Positions 51,503 to 61,108 of a DNA stretch of 64,000 nt are shown in pieces (within the stretch, counting starts at the first letter, position 1; each line of letters begins with the position of its first letter). The stretch is from NCBI RefSeq assembly GCF_016862175.1, contig NZ_BOML01000034.1:1-64000 (forward strand). Direction: 5' to 3'. The stretch is from Paractinoplanes durhamensis (GTDB taxonomy: Bacteria; Actinomycetota; Actinomycetes; Mycobacteriales; Micromonosporaceae). The notes under the pieces are model-generated. The model did no database searches, was not told where the DNA came from, and was given only the letters and a program-made list of their open reading frames with translations. The translations under genes were made by a program, and so were the position numbers.

Positions 51503-52108
51503 GTGACCGAATGCACCCTCTGCGGCCGTCTGGTCCTGGGCCTGACCGGCCATGACTGGACGGCCCTGCCCTGGATGCTGGCGCCCGGCACCGGCGTCCT
51601 GCCCGGTCCGTGCCACGTCCGCTGCCTCCAGGAGCTCGGCGCGGCCCGGAGCTGGGCGGCGGCCGTCGACGCGTACCACCGCCGGCGATGGCCTCGCTGG
51701 CTGGCCGGCCTCGACGCCGGTGTCGGCTGGCGGCTGCACAGCAGCCGCGCCGCCCGGCGTTTCCACCTCTGGCGCTCGGACGGTGGCCTGGCCTCCTTTC
51801 CGTACGCCGCCCTGGCCGTCACCCCGGTCCGGACCGGCACCGACCTGGCCGAGGCCGGCACCGCGCACGCCGCCGCGCTGCTGACCGCGATGGGCACCGA
51901 TCGGCCCGGCATCGAGGTCCCGCTGCCCCGGATGATCGAGCGGCTGCGGCTCACCGACCGCTACCCGTTCGCCGAGGGCACCGTCACACTTCGCCGCGGA
52001 ATCCTGGTCGCCGACCACCCGCTGGCCCTGACCAGGTCATGTCTGCTGGCGGCCGGCCGGCTCGCGGCAGAAGCCGCCGACATGTACCGCTCGCCGGATG
52101 AGGAATGA
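51503..52108 (+). CDS. Hypothetical protein with N-terminal Cys pairs
   Basis: A 201-residue protein from GTG 51503. CTLCGRLV and PCHVRCLQEL give a CxxC...CxxxC arrangement that could bind zinc. Several Trp/Arg-rich segments follow (RRRWPRWLAGLDAGVGWRLH). No membrane segments, no recognised family. Good codon bias supports a real gene. It precedes the lactonase by 25 bp. Confidence 0.68.
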   Translation: MTECTLCGRLVLGLTGHDWTALPWMLAPGTGVLPGPCHVRCLQELGAARSWAAAVDAYHRRRWPRWLAGLDAGVGWRLHSSRAARRFHLWRSDGGLASFPYAALAVTPVRTGTDLAEAGTAHAAALLTAMGTDRPGIEVPLPRMIERLRLTDRYPFAEGTVTLRRGILVADHPLALTRSCLLAAGRLAAEAADMYRSPDEE

Positions 52109-52133
52109 CACCCGGATGTGATGGGATCTGCGC

Positions 52134-53186
52134 ATGGGTTCACACGGTGAGTTCGTCTTCGTCGGTGGCTACACGGGTGACAAGGGCGGAGAGGCGGAGG
52201 GCATCACCCTCCTTCGCCGCGACCCGGCCTCGGGCGTGCTGACCCGCCTCGGCGTGGCGGCCCGCACCCCGTCCCCGTCGTTCCTGGCGCAGCACCCGAC
52301 CCTCCCGATCCTGTATGCGGTGAACGAGCTCGACACGGACGGCACGATCAGCGCGTTCACCGTGGCCGTCGACGGCGAGCTGGCCCCGCTGTCGAGCCGG
52401 CCGACCGGCGGGTCCGACCCGGCCCACCTGTCGGTCACCGCGGACGGCCGCTTCCTGCTGGTCGCCAACTACTCGTCCGGCTCGGTCGCGGTGCACCCGC
52501 TCGATCCGGAGGGCGCCCCCGGCGAGCGCACCGACCTGCTCGATCTGGCCGGCAGCGGCCCGGACGCCGAGCGGCAGCGCGGCCCGCACGCGCACATGGT
52601 GGTCGAGGACGGGCACGGCGTCCTGATCGCCGACCTGGGCTCGGACCGGGTGTGGCGCTGCCGCCTCGACCCGGTCAGCGGCCGGCTCACCCTGCTGCCC
52701 CCGGCGGTCACCGCGAAGCCGGGCACCGGCCCGCGTCATCTGCGCATCACGCCGGACGGCACGCTGCTGCTCGTCGGCGAGCTGGCGGCCAACCTGACGT
52801 GGTACCGCCCGGCGGCCGACGGCTCGCTGGCCGCGGCCGGTGAGGTGGCGACGAGCGACCAGGGCGGTCCCACCTATCCGTCCGAGATCGTCTGCGGCCG
52901 CGACGGCCGGTTCGTCTACGTGGCCAACCGCGGCCCGAACACGGTGTCGACCTTCGCGTGGGACGGCGGCGGGGCGGTCAAGGTGGCCGAGGCGGCGACC
53001 GGCGGGGAGTGGCCGCGGCACATGATCCTGCTCGGGGATCACCTCTACGTAACCAATCAATTGTCACACAGCGTGACGACGTTCCGGATCGATCCCGAGA
53101 GCGGCGTCCCGGCACCGCAGGGTGAGCCGATGGCCGAGGCCAGCCCCACTTGCCTGTTGCGCTGGACATCGACGGCCGTCAGATGA
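52134..53186 (+). CDS. Lactonase family beta-propeller (6-phosphogluconolactonase-like)
   Basis: A 350-residue seven-bladed propeller of the YbhE/lactonase family. Diagnostic parts are FVFVGGYTG at the start, SFLAQHPTLPILYAVNE, RGPHAHMV (active-site region), TGPRHLRITPDG, YPSEIVCGRDGRFVYVANRG and EWPRHMILLG. It probably hydrolyses a sugar lactone in the cytosol. The C-terminal end (MAEASPTCLLRWTSTAVR) departs slightly from relatives. Confidence 0.9.
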   Translation: MGSHGEFVFVGGYTGDKGGEAEGITLLRRDPASGVLTRLGVAARTPSPSFLAQHPTLPILYAVNELDTDGTISAFTVAVDGELAPLSSRPTGGSDPAHLSVTADGRFLLVANYSSGSVAVHPLDPEGAPGERTDLLDLAGSGPDAERQRGPHAHMVVEDGHGVLIADLGSDRVWRCRLDPVSGRLTLLPPAVTAKPGTGPRHLRITPDGTLLLVGELAANLTWYRPAADGSLAAAGEVATSDQGGPTYPSEIVCGRDGRFVYVANRGPNTVSTFAWDGGGAVKVAEAATGGEWPRHMILLGDHLYVTNQLSHSVTTFRIDPESGVPAPQGEPMAEASPTCLLRWTSTAVR

Positions 53187-53347
53187 TCCGCGAGATAGTG
53201 CGTTAACGACCCTTCCGGCAAATCACCAAAAACCGGCCAGAGGCCCGTACTGATCGAGAGGGCGTCACTACCCAAGGTCACTTTGTCGGGCAACTGACCT
53301 AATCCGAGTAACTTTCCGCCAAACGTATATGGCGCTCAGGTTCAGCG

Positions 53348-55132
53348 ATGCGCACTATAGAGCGCGTGTCAGGTCGCCATCGTCGAAACTTCAATTTCCG
53401 AGGGGCGGGCGTCGTTGGAGCCGCGATGGCGATTGTCGTCGTGCTTGCCGGGTCTTACCTGGGCTACCAACAACTCTCCGACTCCGGGTGCACCGGTTCA
53501 GTCCGGTTGACCGTCGCTGCGGCGACGGAGATCGCGCCTGCCATCGATCAAGCGGCACAACGCTGGGTCCAGGAGGGCGCGAACGTCAACGGGACGTGCA
53601 TCGCGGTCTCCGTCAACCCGGTCAACCCGGCAACCATGGCCGCGGCCGTGGCGAGCGAGCACAAGGTCACGCTGACCGGGCTCGGCGCCGCTCCCGAGTC
53701 GGTCAAGGTGCCGGACGTGTGGGTTGCCGACTCATCGACGTGGCTGCTCCGCCTCAAGACCGAGGCCCCGGGCTTCGTGCCCACCGACGGCAAGCCGGTT
53801 GCGCAGAGCCCGGTCGTCGTCGCCATGCCGCAGCCGGTCGCCGAGGGCGTCGGCTGGCCCAACAAGAGGCTCGGCTGGAAGGACCTGCTCGCCCAGCTGA
53901 GCACCAGCACGCAGCTGCGCGTCGGCACCGTCGACCCGGCCCGTGATGCGGCCGGTCTGGCCGGTCTGCTGGCGTTCGGCCAGGCGGCCGGCACCGGTCC
54001 GGCGGCCCAGGCGGCCAAGGTCGGTGCGATCAAGGCGCTGGCCCAGTCCGCTTCCGCGCTGCGGGACGACCTTCTGCAGAAGTTCCCGCACTCGGCCGAC
54101 GCCAACGACATTGCCACCAGCCTGAGTGCGGCGCCGCTGTCCGAGGAGGACGTCGTGGCGTACAACTCGGAGAAGCCCCCGGTGCCGCTGGTCGCGCTCT
54201 ACCTCGACCCGAGCCCGCCGCCGCTGGACTACCCGTACGCGATCATGCCGGAGGTCGACCTGCAGAAGTCGGCCGCCGCGACCGGCCTGCGCCAGCAGCT
54301 GCAGACCGCTTCCTTCAAGAACGCTCTGGCCAGCGCGGGCCTGCGGGCTCCGGACGGCACGGTCGGGTCGGGCTTCGCCGCCCCGCTCGGCGCGCCGGAC
54401 GCGTCGCCGGCCGTCAGCGCCAGTTCCTCCACCAAGTCGGAGGGTGGCGGCTCGGCCGCCGCCGGTCTCGACCCCAGCACGCTGAGCCAGGCGCTGGGCA
54501 GCTGGGCCGCGATCACGCTGCCCGGCCGGGTGCTCGCCGTCTTCGACGTCTCCGGCTCGATGCTGGAGCCGGTGCCCACCGCCGGTGGTGCCGACCGGGC
54601 CGCGGTCACCAGAGGTGCGGCGTCCGGTGGTCTGGCCCTCTTCGACGACAAATGGGCCGTCGGGGTGTGGTTGTTCTCGACCGAGATGAACGGCAAGAAA
54701 CCGTACAAGGAGATCGTGCCGATCAGTCCGCTGTCGGCGAAACGCCAGCAGCTTCAAGACTCGATCAAGCAGATCGTGCCGAAGGCCAACGGCCAGACCG
54801 GTCTCTACGACACGTTGCTCGCCGCCTACCAGAACGTCCAGAATTCGTGGCAGGCCGGAAAGATCAACTCGGTCATCCTGTTCACCGACGGTGAGAACCA
54901 GAACAAGGACGGCATCAGCCAGCAGACGCTGGTCGCCAAGCTCAAGGCGCTGAACGACCCGAAGCGCCCGGTCCGGGTGGTCATCGTCGGTATCGGTACC
55001 GGCGTCAACCGGCAGGAGCTGGAGACCATCGTCAAGCCGACGGCGGCCGGCGGCGTCTTCATCGCCGAGGACCCGGCGAAGATCGGCGACATCTTCCTCG
55101 AGGCGATCGCGACGCGCTCCGGCGCCAACTAA
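53348..55132 (+). CDS. Exported solute-binding/von Willebrand A fusion protein
   Basis: A 594-residue protein. A basic N-terminus and one helix (VVGAAMAIVVVLAGSYLGYQ) export or anchor it. Residues about 50-340 resemble a type-2 periplasmic binding domain (SVRLTVAAATEIAPAIDQAA; VPDVWVADSSTWLLRL). Residues about 395-590 form a vWA domain with MIDAS DVSGSM, the Thr in NGQTGLYDTLLAA and the Asp in ILFTDGENQN. Such fusions occur in actinobacteria without known ligand. ATG 53348 or GTG 53366 may be the start. Confidence 0.87.
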   Translation: MRTIERVSGRHRRNFNFRGAGVVGAAMAIVVVLAGSYLGYQQLSDSGCTGSVRLTVAAATEIAPAIDQAAQRWVQEGANVNGTCIAVSVNPVNPATMAAAVASEHKVTLTGLGAAPESVKVPDVWVADSSTWLLRLKTEAPGFVPTDGKPVAQSPVVVAMPQPVAEGVGWPNKRLGWKDLLAQLSTSTQLRVGTVDPARDAAGLAGLLAFGQAAGTGPAAQAAKVGAIKALAQSASALRDDLLQKFPHSADANDIATSLSAAPLSEEDVVAYNSEKPPVPLVALYLDPSPPPLDYPYAIMPEVDLQKSAAATGLRQQLQTASFKNALASAGLRAPDGTVGSGFAAPLGAPDASPAVSASSSTKSEGGGSAAAGLDPSTLSQALGSWAAITLPGRVLAVFDVSGSMLEPVPTAGGADRAAVTRGAASGGLALFDDKWAVGVWLFSTEMNGKKPYKEIVPISPLSAKRQQLQDSIKQIVPKANGQTGLYDTLLAAYQNVQNSWQAGKINSVILFTDGENQNKDGISQQTLVAKLKALNDPKRPVRVVIVGIGTGVNRQELETIVKPTAAGGVFIAEDPAKIGDIFLEAIATRSGAN

Positions 55133-55151
55133 AACCTTCAGGAGTACGCGG

Positions 55152-55177
55152 CGGCCGTCACCGAAAGGTGGCGGCCG
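55152..55177 (+). terminator. Hairpin after the vWA gene
   Basis: An 11-bp stem (CGGCCGTCACC/GGTGGCGGCCG, one G-T pair) with a GAAA tetraloop 20 bp after the stop. Confidence 0.7.
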
Positions 55178-55280
55178 TCGCCGTGTTTCCGGCATCCGCA
55201 AATCGCGACCCGGTGCTCGGTGTGCGACTCGCACCGGGAACACGAAGCCCGGGCCGCCGCAGGGTAGTCTCTGCTGCACC

Positions 55281-55754
55281 ATGGCGGTTCACGACGGCCC
55301 GGACCCGATGAACGCGGCGGCGATCGACGACGCCGCGCAAGCGTTGCTGTCCGCCTGGGATGCCGCCCGCGAGCAGGCCACCCCACGACTGTCCTCGGCC
55401 CAGCTGAACGCCCTGCTGGCGGTCGAGCGCGCCGAGGGCGTCAACCTCGGTGGCCTGGCCGCCGAGCTGCACATGCTGCTGTCGTCGGCGAGCCGGCTCT
55501 GCGATCGGCTGGTCGCCTCCGGGTTGGTCGAGCGGGCTCCCGGCCGGGCCGACCGGCGCGAGATCGCCCTCTATCTGACCCCGTCGTCGCGTGCCCTGCT
55601 CGCCGAGCTCCGCCGGGTCCGCCGGCTGGCCCTCGCGGTGACCCTGGAGCGGATGTCCGGCTCCGGCCGGGCCGCCCTGCTGCGTGGCCTGAGCGAGTTC
55701 GCCTCGGCCGCCGCCGACAGCAACGGCGCCACCGCGTCCGCCCGCACCGCGTAA
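55281..55754 (+). CDS. MarR-family transcriptional regulator
   Basis: A 157-residue winged-helix regulator. LSSAQLNALLAVERAEG leads to the HTH (LGGLAAELHMLLSSASRLCD) and the wing (VERAPGRADRREIALYLTP). ATG 55281. The target is unknown; it is convergent with the ROK gene and close to the vWA gene. Confidence 0.88.
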   Translation: MAVHDGPDPMNAAAIDDAAQALLSAWDAAREQATPRLSSAQLNALLAVERAEGVNLGGLAAELHMLLSSASRLCDRLVASGLVERAPGRADRREIALYLTPSSRALLAELRRVRRLALAVTLERMSGSGRAALLRGLSEFASAAADSNGATASARTA

Positions 55755-55856
55755 CCCACGCCCGCACCGCGGCTCGCCGCACCGGGCGCGGCCGTTTCCG
55801 GAAGCTCGCGCCGGACGAGCAAGCGGGCCGCGGTCCGGCTGCGGTTGGGGTGCGGC

Positions 55857-56990
55857 CTACGCCGTACCGTTCAAGAAAGCCGCCGGGTCGTCGATCAGCT
55901 GTTGGATCACCGCGCCGGCGGCGCCGCGCATGGCCGCGTCCGGGCCGAGCGTCGCGGCACGCAGGGTGACCGGCGCCAGGCCCGCGGTCAGCACGCGGCG
56001 TGCCAGCTCCGCCTCGATCCCGGCGCGCAGCCGGGGAAACTCGGGAGCGTAGGCGCCACCCAGCACGATGACCGAGATGTCGAGAAGATTGACCACCGCG
56101 GCCAGGGCGATGCCGAGCGCGGACGCGGCGAGGTCGGCGTCGGCCGAGACCGCCTCCTGGCCGGCATATTGCTCCAGACAGCCGTTCGCGCCGCAGCGGC
56201 ACGGCCGTCCGTCGGGAAAGACCGTGACGTGCCCGATCTCGCCGCTCCAGCCGCGTCCGCCCCGGTAGAGCTCGCCGTCGAGGACGATGCCCGCGCCGAT
56301 GCCGATCTCGCCGGAGACGTAGAGGAAGGTCGGCTCGCCGTCGCCGGCCCGCAGCTCGCCCATCGCGGCCAGATTGGCCTCGTTGTCGACCGCGATCGGC
56401 AGCTCGCCGAGCCCGGGCAGCACGTTGAGCAGCGCGGGCGCGTCGACGTCCTGCCAGTCGAGGTTGGGCGCGACCCGGACGATGCCGTTCGGCGCGACCA
56501 GGCCGGGCACCGCGAGCGTGGCCCCGGCGATGGCGAGCCCGTCCGCGGTGGCCGCTTCCAGCGCCTGCAACGCCAGACCGCCCAGCTCGGCCAGGGAGGC
56601 ACCGGGAGTGAGGTTGCGTTGATCACCCTGCGCGACGAACCGGTGCCGGACCTCGCCGGTCAGATCGAGCACGCAGGCGGCCAGATAGTCGACGTTGATC
56701 TCCAGCCCGAGCCCGGCCGGACCGCCCGGGCTGAGCGCCAGCCCGGCGGCCGGCCGGCCGGCGCCGGTGCGCGGGGCCGGGTCGTGCTCGGTGAGCAGCC
56801 CGCCCGCGATCAGGTCGTCGACGAGCGCGGAGACGGTGGCCCGGGTAAGGCCGGTCTGGGCGGAAAGTGCCGCCCGAGATGGCCGATCTGCGCTGTTCGC
56901 CACGGTACGCAGCACCAGCGCGAGATTATGGGCGCGCACGCTCGATTGCCGCACGGGGGCCCGGGAGGCGGTCATGATCCGGGCGTTCAC
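55857..56990 (-). CDS. xylR: ROK-family repressor of xylose genes (XylR-like)
   Basis: A 377-residue ROK regulator. The N-terminal winged HTH (AALSAQTGLTRATVSALVDDL) is followed by a sugar-kinase-like domain with GEIGHVTVFPDGRPCRCGANGC (the Cys-rich zinc motif CxCGxxGCxE). It is divergent from xylA-xylB-MFS, the standard arrangement for a xylose-responsive repressor. GTG/ATG choices near 56975-56990 differ by five residues. Confidence 0.9.
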   Translation of the reverse strand: MNARIMTASRAPVRQSSVRAHNLALVLRTVANSADRPSRAALSAQTGLTRATVSALVDDLIAGGLLTEHDPAPRTGAGRPAAGLALSPGGPAGLGLEINVDYLAACVLDLTGEVRHRFVAQGDQRNLTPGASLAELGGLALQALEAATADGLAIAGATLAVPGLVAPNGIVRVAPNLDWQDVDAPALLNVLPGLGELPIAVDNEANLAAMGELRAGDGEPTFLYVSGEIGIGAGIVLDGELYRGGRGWSGEIGHVTVFPDGRPCRCGANGCLEQYAGQEAVSADADLAASALGIALAAVVNLLDISVIVLGGAYAPEFPRLRAGIEAELARRVLTAGLAPVTLRAATLGPDAAMRGAAGAVIQQLIDDPAAFLNGTA

Positions 56991-56994
56991 GCCC

Positions 56995-57041
56995 TTGACA
57001 ATGCCACACCGCCTCCAAATAATTCAACCAATAAACAAATC
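56995..57041 (+). promoter_or_regulatory. xylA promoter and probable repressor site
   Basis: TTGACA (56995-57000), a 17-bp spacer and AATAAT (57018-57023) form a near-consensus housekeeping promoter for xylA. It runs into a 27-bp AT-rich block (AAATAATTCAACCAATAAAC) containing ATT-GGTTG-AAT on the minus strand. AT-rich half-sites of this kind are typical ROK operators. Overlap of -10 and operator would explain repression. GGAGGT follows upstream of GTG 57065. Confidence 0.7.
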
Positions 57042-57064
57042 AGACCCGTTACGTGGAGGTAACC

Positions 57065-58252
57065 GTGCCGGTCCAACCCACACGCGAAGACAAGTTCACC
57101 TTCGGCCTCTGGACCGTCGGCTGGCAGGCCCGCGACGCGTTCGGTGACGCCACCCGTCCCGAGCTCGACCCGGTCGAGGCGGTGCACAAGCTCTCCGAGC
57201 TCGGCGCCTACGGCCTGACGTTCCATGACGACGACCTGATCCCGTTCGGGTCCGACGCCGCCACCCGCGACTCGATCCTCGCCGGCTTCAAGAAGGCGCT
57301 CGAGGAGACCGGCCTGGTCGTCCCGATGGTCACCACCAACACCTTCACCCACCCGGTGTTCAAGGACGGCGCGTTCACCAGCAACGACCGCTCGGTCCGG
57401 CGGTACGCGCTGCGCAAGATCCTCCGCCAGGTCGACCTCGCCGCCGAGCTGGGCGCCAAGACCTTCGTGCTCTGGGGCGGCCGCGAGGGCGCGGAGTACG
57501 ACGTGGCCAAGGACATCTACGCCGCGCTCGACCGCTACCGCGAGGGCCTCAACCTCGTCGCGCAGTACTCCGAGGACAAGGGCTACGGCCTTCGTTTCGC
57601 GATCGAGCCGAAGCCGAACGAGCCCCGCGGCGACATCCTGCTGCCCACGCTCGGCCACGCCATCGCGTTCACGAACGAGCTGGAGCGCCCCGAGCTGTTC
57701 GGCATCAACCCCGAGGTCGGCCACGAGCAGATGTCCAACCTCAACTTCTTCGCCGGCATCGCGCAGGCGCTGTGGCACAAGAAGCTGTTCCACATCGACC
57801 TCAACGGCCAGCACTCGGTCAAGTTCGACCAGGACCTGGTCTTCGGTCACGGCGACCTGCTCAACGCGTTCGCCCTGGTCGACCTGCTGGAGAACGGCCC
57901 GGCCGGTGGTGGCCCGCTGTACGACGGCCCGCGCCACTTCGACTACAAGCCGTCCCGCACCGAGAACTTCGACGGGGTGTGGGAGTCCGCGGCGGCCAAC
58001 ATGCGGATGTACCTGCTGCTCAAGGAGCGGGCGCAGGAGTTCCGCGCCGACCCGGTGGTGCAGGAGGCCCTTGCCGCCAGCAAGGTGCTCGACCTCGCGA
58101 AGCCGACGCTGAACGAGGGCGAGACCTACCAGGACCTGCTGAACGACAAGAGCGCCTGGGAGGACTTCGACGTCGACGCCGTCGGTGCTCAGGGATACGG
58201 TTTCGTGAAACTGCACCAGCTCGCGATCGACCACGTTTTGAGGGCCAGCTGA
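57065..58252 (+). CDS. xylA: Xylose isomerase
   Basis: A 395-residue enzyme that interconverts D-xylose and D-xylulose. Markers are TFHDDDLIPFG (catalytic His), VLWGGREGAEYD, AIEPKPNEPRGD (metal-binding Glu), GINPEVGHEQM and HIDLNGQHSVKFDQD. The length matches class I isomerases of actinomycetes (about 390). GTG 57065 follows GGAGGT. It is co-transcribed with xylB, which starts two bases after its stop. Confidence 0.97.
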   Translation: MPVQPTREDKFTFGLWTVGWQARDAFGDATRPELDPVEAVHKLSELGAYGLTFHDDDLIPFGSDAATRDSILAGFKKALEETGLVVPMVTTNTFTHPVFKDGAFTSNDRSVRRYALRKILRQVDLAAELGAKTFVLWGGREGAEYDVAKDIYAALDRYREGLNLVAQYSEDKGYGLRFAIEPKPNEPRGDILLPTLGHAIAFTNELERPELFGINPEVGHEQMSNLNFFAGIAQALWHKKLFHIDLNGQHSVKFDQDLVFGHGDLLNAFALVDLLENGPAGGGPLYDGPRHFDYKPSRTENFDGVWESAAANMRMYLLLKERAQEFRADPVVQEALAASKVLDLAKPTLNEGETYQDLLNDKSAWEDFDVDAVGAQGYGFVKLHQLAIDHVLRAS

Positions 58253-58253
58253 G

Positions 58254-59642
58254 ATGACTCTTGTCGCCGGGATCGACAGTTCCACCCAGTCCTGCAAGGT
58301 GGTCATCCGCGACGCGGAGACCGGCAAGCTGGTCCGGCAGGGCCGGGCCGCACATCCGGACGGCACCGAGGTGCATCCGGACGCGTGGTGGGCCGCGCTG
58401 CAACAGGCGATCGAGGAGGCCGGTGGCCTGGACGACGTGGCCGCCGCCTCGGTGGCCGGTCAGCAGCACGGCATGGTGGTGCTCGACGAGAACGGCGAGG
58501 TGGTCCGCCCGGCGCTGCTGTGGAACGACACACGCAGCGCCGGGGCGGCCGCCGACCTGATCCAGGAGCTCGGCGGCGGGGACAAGTGGGCCGACGCGGT
58601 CGGCATCGTCCCGGTCGCCAGCTTCACCCTGACCAAGCTGCGCTGGCTGGCCCGCAACGAGCCGTCCAACGCGGCCAAGGTGGCAGCGGTGTGCCTCCCG
58701 CACGACTGGCTGACCTGGAAGCTGTCCGGGTCGACCGACATCAGCACGATCAAGACCGACCGCAGCGACGCCAGCGGCACGCTGTACTGGTCGGCCAAGA
58801 CCAATCAATACCGGCCCGACCTCCTTGAGCTCGGGTTCGGGCGTCTGCTGCAAACACCCGAGGTGCTCGGCCCCACCGGCATCGCGGGGCACCTGCCCAA
58901 CGGGGCGCCGCTCGGCCCGGGCGCCGGCGACAACGCGGCCGCCCTGTTCGGCACCGGCGCCGGCCCCGGCGACGTGGTCGTCTCGATCGGCACCTCCGGC
59001 ACGGTCTTCGTCTCGGCCGAGGTGTCGCCGGACGACCCGAGCGGCACGGTGGCCGGCTTCGCCGACGTCACCGGCCGGTTCCTGCCGATCGTGGTGACGC
59101 TCAACGCGGCCCGGGTGCTCGACGCCGCCGGCAAGCTGCTCGGCGTCGACCACGAGCAGCTGTCCCGGCTGGCGCTGTCCGCCCCGGCCGGCGCCGACGG
59201 CCTCGTCCTCATTCCCTACCTGGAGGGCGAGCGCACCCCCAACCTGCCGGACGCCACCGGTTCGCTGCACGGGCTCACCCTGAAGACCTCCGACCCGGCC
59301 CACCTGGCCCGGGCCTCGGTCGAGGGCATGCTCTGCGCCCTCGCCGACGGTCTCGACGCGCTGATCGAGCGCGGCGCCGAGGCCAACCGGATCGTGCTGG
59401 TCGGCGGCGGTGCGCGCAGCGAGGCGGTCCGCCGGGTGGCGCCGGAGCTGTTCGGGCTGCCGGTGCTGGTCCCGCCGCCGGGGGAGTACGTCGCGGACGG
59501 CGCGGCCCGGCAGGCCGCCTGGGTGGCGCTGGGCACCGCGGAGCCGCCGGTCTGGTCGGCCGAGCCGCCCGAGTCCTACGAGGCGGTTTCCGTCCCGCTC
59601 ATTCGGGAGCAGTACAAAAAGGCCGCTAACCTTCTCGGGTGA
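58254..59642 (+). CDS. xylB: Xylulokinase
   Basis: A 462-residue FGGY carbohydrate kinase that phosphorylates D-xylulose. GIDSSTQSCKVVI (phosphate 1), QQHGMVVLD, WNDTRS, HDWLTWKLSG and TDRSDASGT, then GAGDNAAALFGTG and VLVGGGARSEAVRR complete both ATPase domains. The GTG of the MFS gene overlaps its stop. Confidence 0.96.
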   Translation: MTLVAGIDSSTQSCKVVIRDAETGKLVRQGRAAHPDGTEVHPDAWWAALQQAIEEAGGLDDVAAASVAGQQHGMVVLDENGEVVRPALLWNDTRSAGAAADLIQELGGGDKWADAVGIVPVASFTLTKLRWLARNEPSNAAKVAAVCLPHDWLTWKLSGSTDISTIKTDRSDASGTLYWSAKTNQYRPDLLELGFGRLLQTPEVLGPTGIAGHLPNGAPLGPGAGDNAAALFGTGAGPGDVVVSIGTSGTVFVSAEVSPDDPSGTVAGFADVTGRFLPIVVTLNAARVLDAAGKLLGVDHEQLSRLALSAPAGADGLVLIPYLEGERTPNLPDATGSLHGLTLKTSDPAHLARASVEGMLCALADGLDALIERGAEANRIVLVGGGARSEAVRRVAPELFGLPVLVPPPGEYVADGAARQAAWVALGTAEPPVWSAEPPESYEAVSVPLIREQYKKAANLLG

Positions 59643-61108
59643 ACAAGGGCGGGCCGGCGCACCGGGTCTACAGCGTCGTGGTCTTCGTGATCCTGGCGTC
59701 GCTGGACAACGTGGCGATCGGCCTGGTCCCGCCCCTCTACGGCAGCATCGGCGACTCGCTCGGGGTCGGCGAGGGCCACATCGCCCTCGCCACCACGATC
59801 ATGTTCCTGATCAGCGCGGTGGCGGCGATCGGTTTCGCGTACGCCGGCGATCGCACCGACCGTAAGCCGGTGCTGATCGCCGGCACCGCCATCTGGGTGG
59901 TCGGCACCGTCTGGTCCGGCCTGGCCGGGAGCTACGGTCAGTTCCTGCTGGCCCAGGTGATCGCCGCGTTCGGTCTCGGCGCTGTCGCGTCGGTCAGCTT
60001 CGCGGTGGTCAGCGACCTCATCTCGCCGAAGCGGCGCGGGCTGGTGATGAGCTTCTGGGGCCTGTCCCAGGGGGTCGGCACGCTGGCCGGCACGATGGTG
60101 GGCGGCCTGCTCGGGCACACCGACTGGCGGCAGCCGTTCCTGGTCACCGCGGCGGCCGGGGTGGTCGCGACGGTCGCCTACCTCTTCACCTACAACGTGC
60201 CGCGCGGCGACAGCCAGCCGGAGCTGGCCGGGGTCGAGTACGACGAGCGGATCCACGCCGGCGACCTGCCGGTGATCCTCGGCCGGCGCACCAACATCTG
60301 GCTGATCCTGCAGGGCGGCACCGCCCAGATCGCGCTGGGCTCGCTGGTGTGGCTGCCGGTGCTGTTCCGGTCCCGGGCCGAGGACCAGGGCTACTCGGCC
60401 GGCACCGCGGTGCTGGTCGGCAGCGTCTTCGCCACCCTGTTCCAGCTGGGCGGCGCGCTCAGCATCCTCGGCGGCCTGGTCGGCGACCGGCTGCAACGGC
60501 GGACACCGCGCGGCCGCGCCCTGGTCGCCGCGGTCGGCGTCACCGCCGCGGTGCCGTTCTACGTCGTGCTGTTCTTCGTCCCGATGACCATCGACGTGCC
60601 GGACGGGGCCGGCGCCGGGGAGGTCATCCGGGCGGTGCTCGCCGACGTCTTCACCGAGCCGTCGGTCGGCCTGTGCCTGGCCACCGCGGTCTTCGCGCTG
60701 ATGCTTACGTCGGCGAACTCGCCGAACTGGTTCGCCCTGATCGCCGACGTGAACCCGCCCGAGCACCGGGGCACCGTCTACAGCCTCGGCAACCTGGTCA
60801 ACGGCTTCGGCCGGGCCGGCGGCAACGCGATGGTGGCGGTCGTCTTCCGCGGGCTGGCCGGGGCGTTCCCGCCGCCGCTCAACTACGCGGTCGGGCTGGC
60901 CGGCTTCCAGTTCTTCTGGCTGCCGACCGGCGTCATGTTCTGGCTGGCCAGCAAGACGGTGGCGAAGGACATGGCCGATACGCACACCGCCCTGCTGGCC
61001 GCGGCCGCTGCCGAGTCAGAGCACCGCCCAGACGGTGACGTCGCCGGGGAGGCGGCCGTCGGCGTCGAGGGGTTCGCTCGTGAGCAGGACCCGAGCCCCG
61101 GCCGGTAA
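59639..61108 (+). CDS. MFS transporter of the xylose operon
   Basis: A 489-residue major facilitator with about 12 helices. The family motif A region is GYAGDRTDRKPVLIAG, with a second GDRLQRRTPRG after helix 8. GTG 59639 overlaps the xylB TGA, so the three genes are coupled. By context it could import xylose or xyloside products, or export a metabolite; its sequence resembles spinster-type MFS rather than XylE. The C-terminal tail overlaps the convergent GH13 gene by 93 bp. Confidence 0.85.
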   Translation: MNKGGPAHRVYSVVVFVILASLDNVAIGLVPPLYGSIGDSLGVGEGHIALATTIMFLISAVAAIGFAYAGDRTDRKPVLIAGTAIWVVGTVWSGLAGSYGQFLLAQVIAAFGLGAVASVSFAVVSDLISPKRRGLVMSFWGLSQGVGTLAGTMVGGLLGHTDWRQPFLVTAAAGVVATVAYLFTYNVPRGDSQPELAGVEYDERIHAGDLPVILGRRTNIWLILQGGTAQIALGSLVWLPVLFRSRAEDQGYSAGTAVLVGSVFATLFQLGGALSILGGLVGDRLQRRTPRGRALVAAVGVTAAVPFYVVLFFVPMTIDVPDGAGAGEVIRAVLADVFTEPSVGLCLATAVFALMLTSANSPNWFALIADVNPPEHRGTVYSLGNLVNGFGRAGGNAMVAVVFRGLAGAFPPPLNYAVGLAGFQFFWLPTGVMFWLASKTVAKDMADTHTALLAAAAAESEHRPDGDVAGEAAVGVEGFAREQDPSPGR

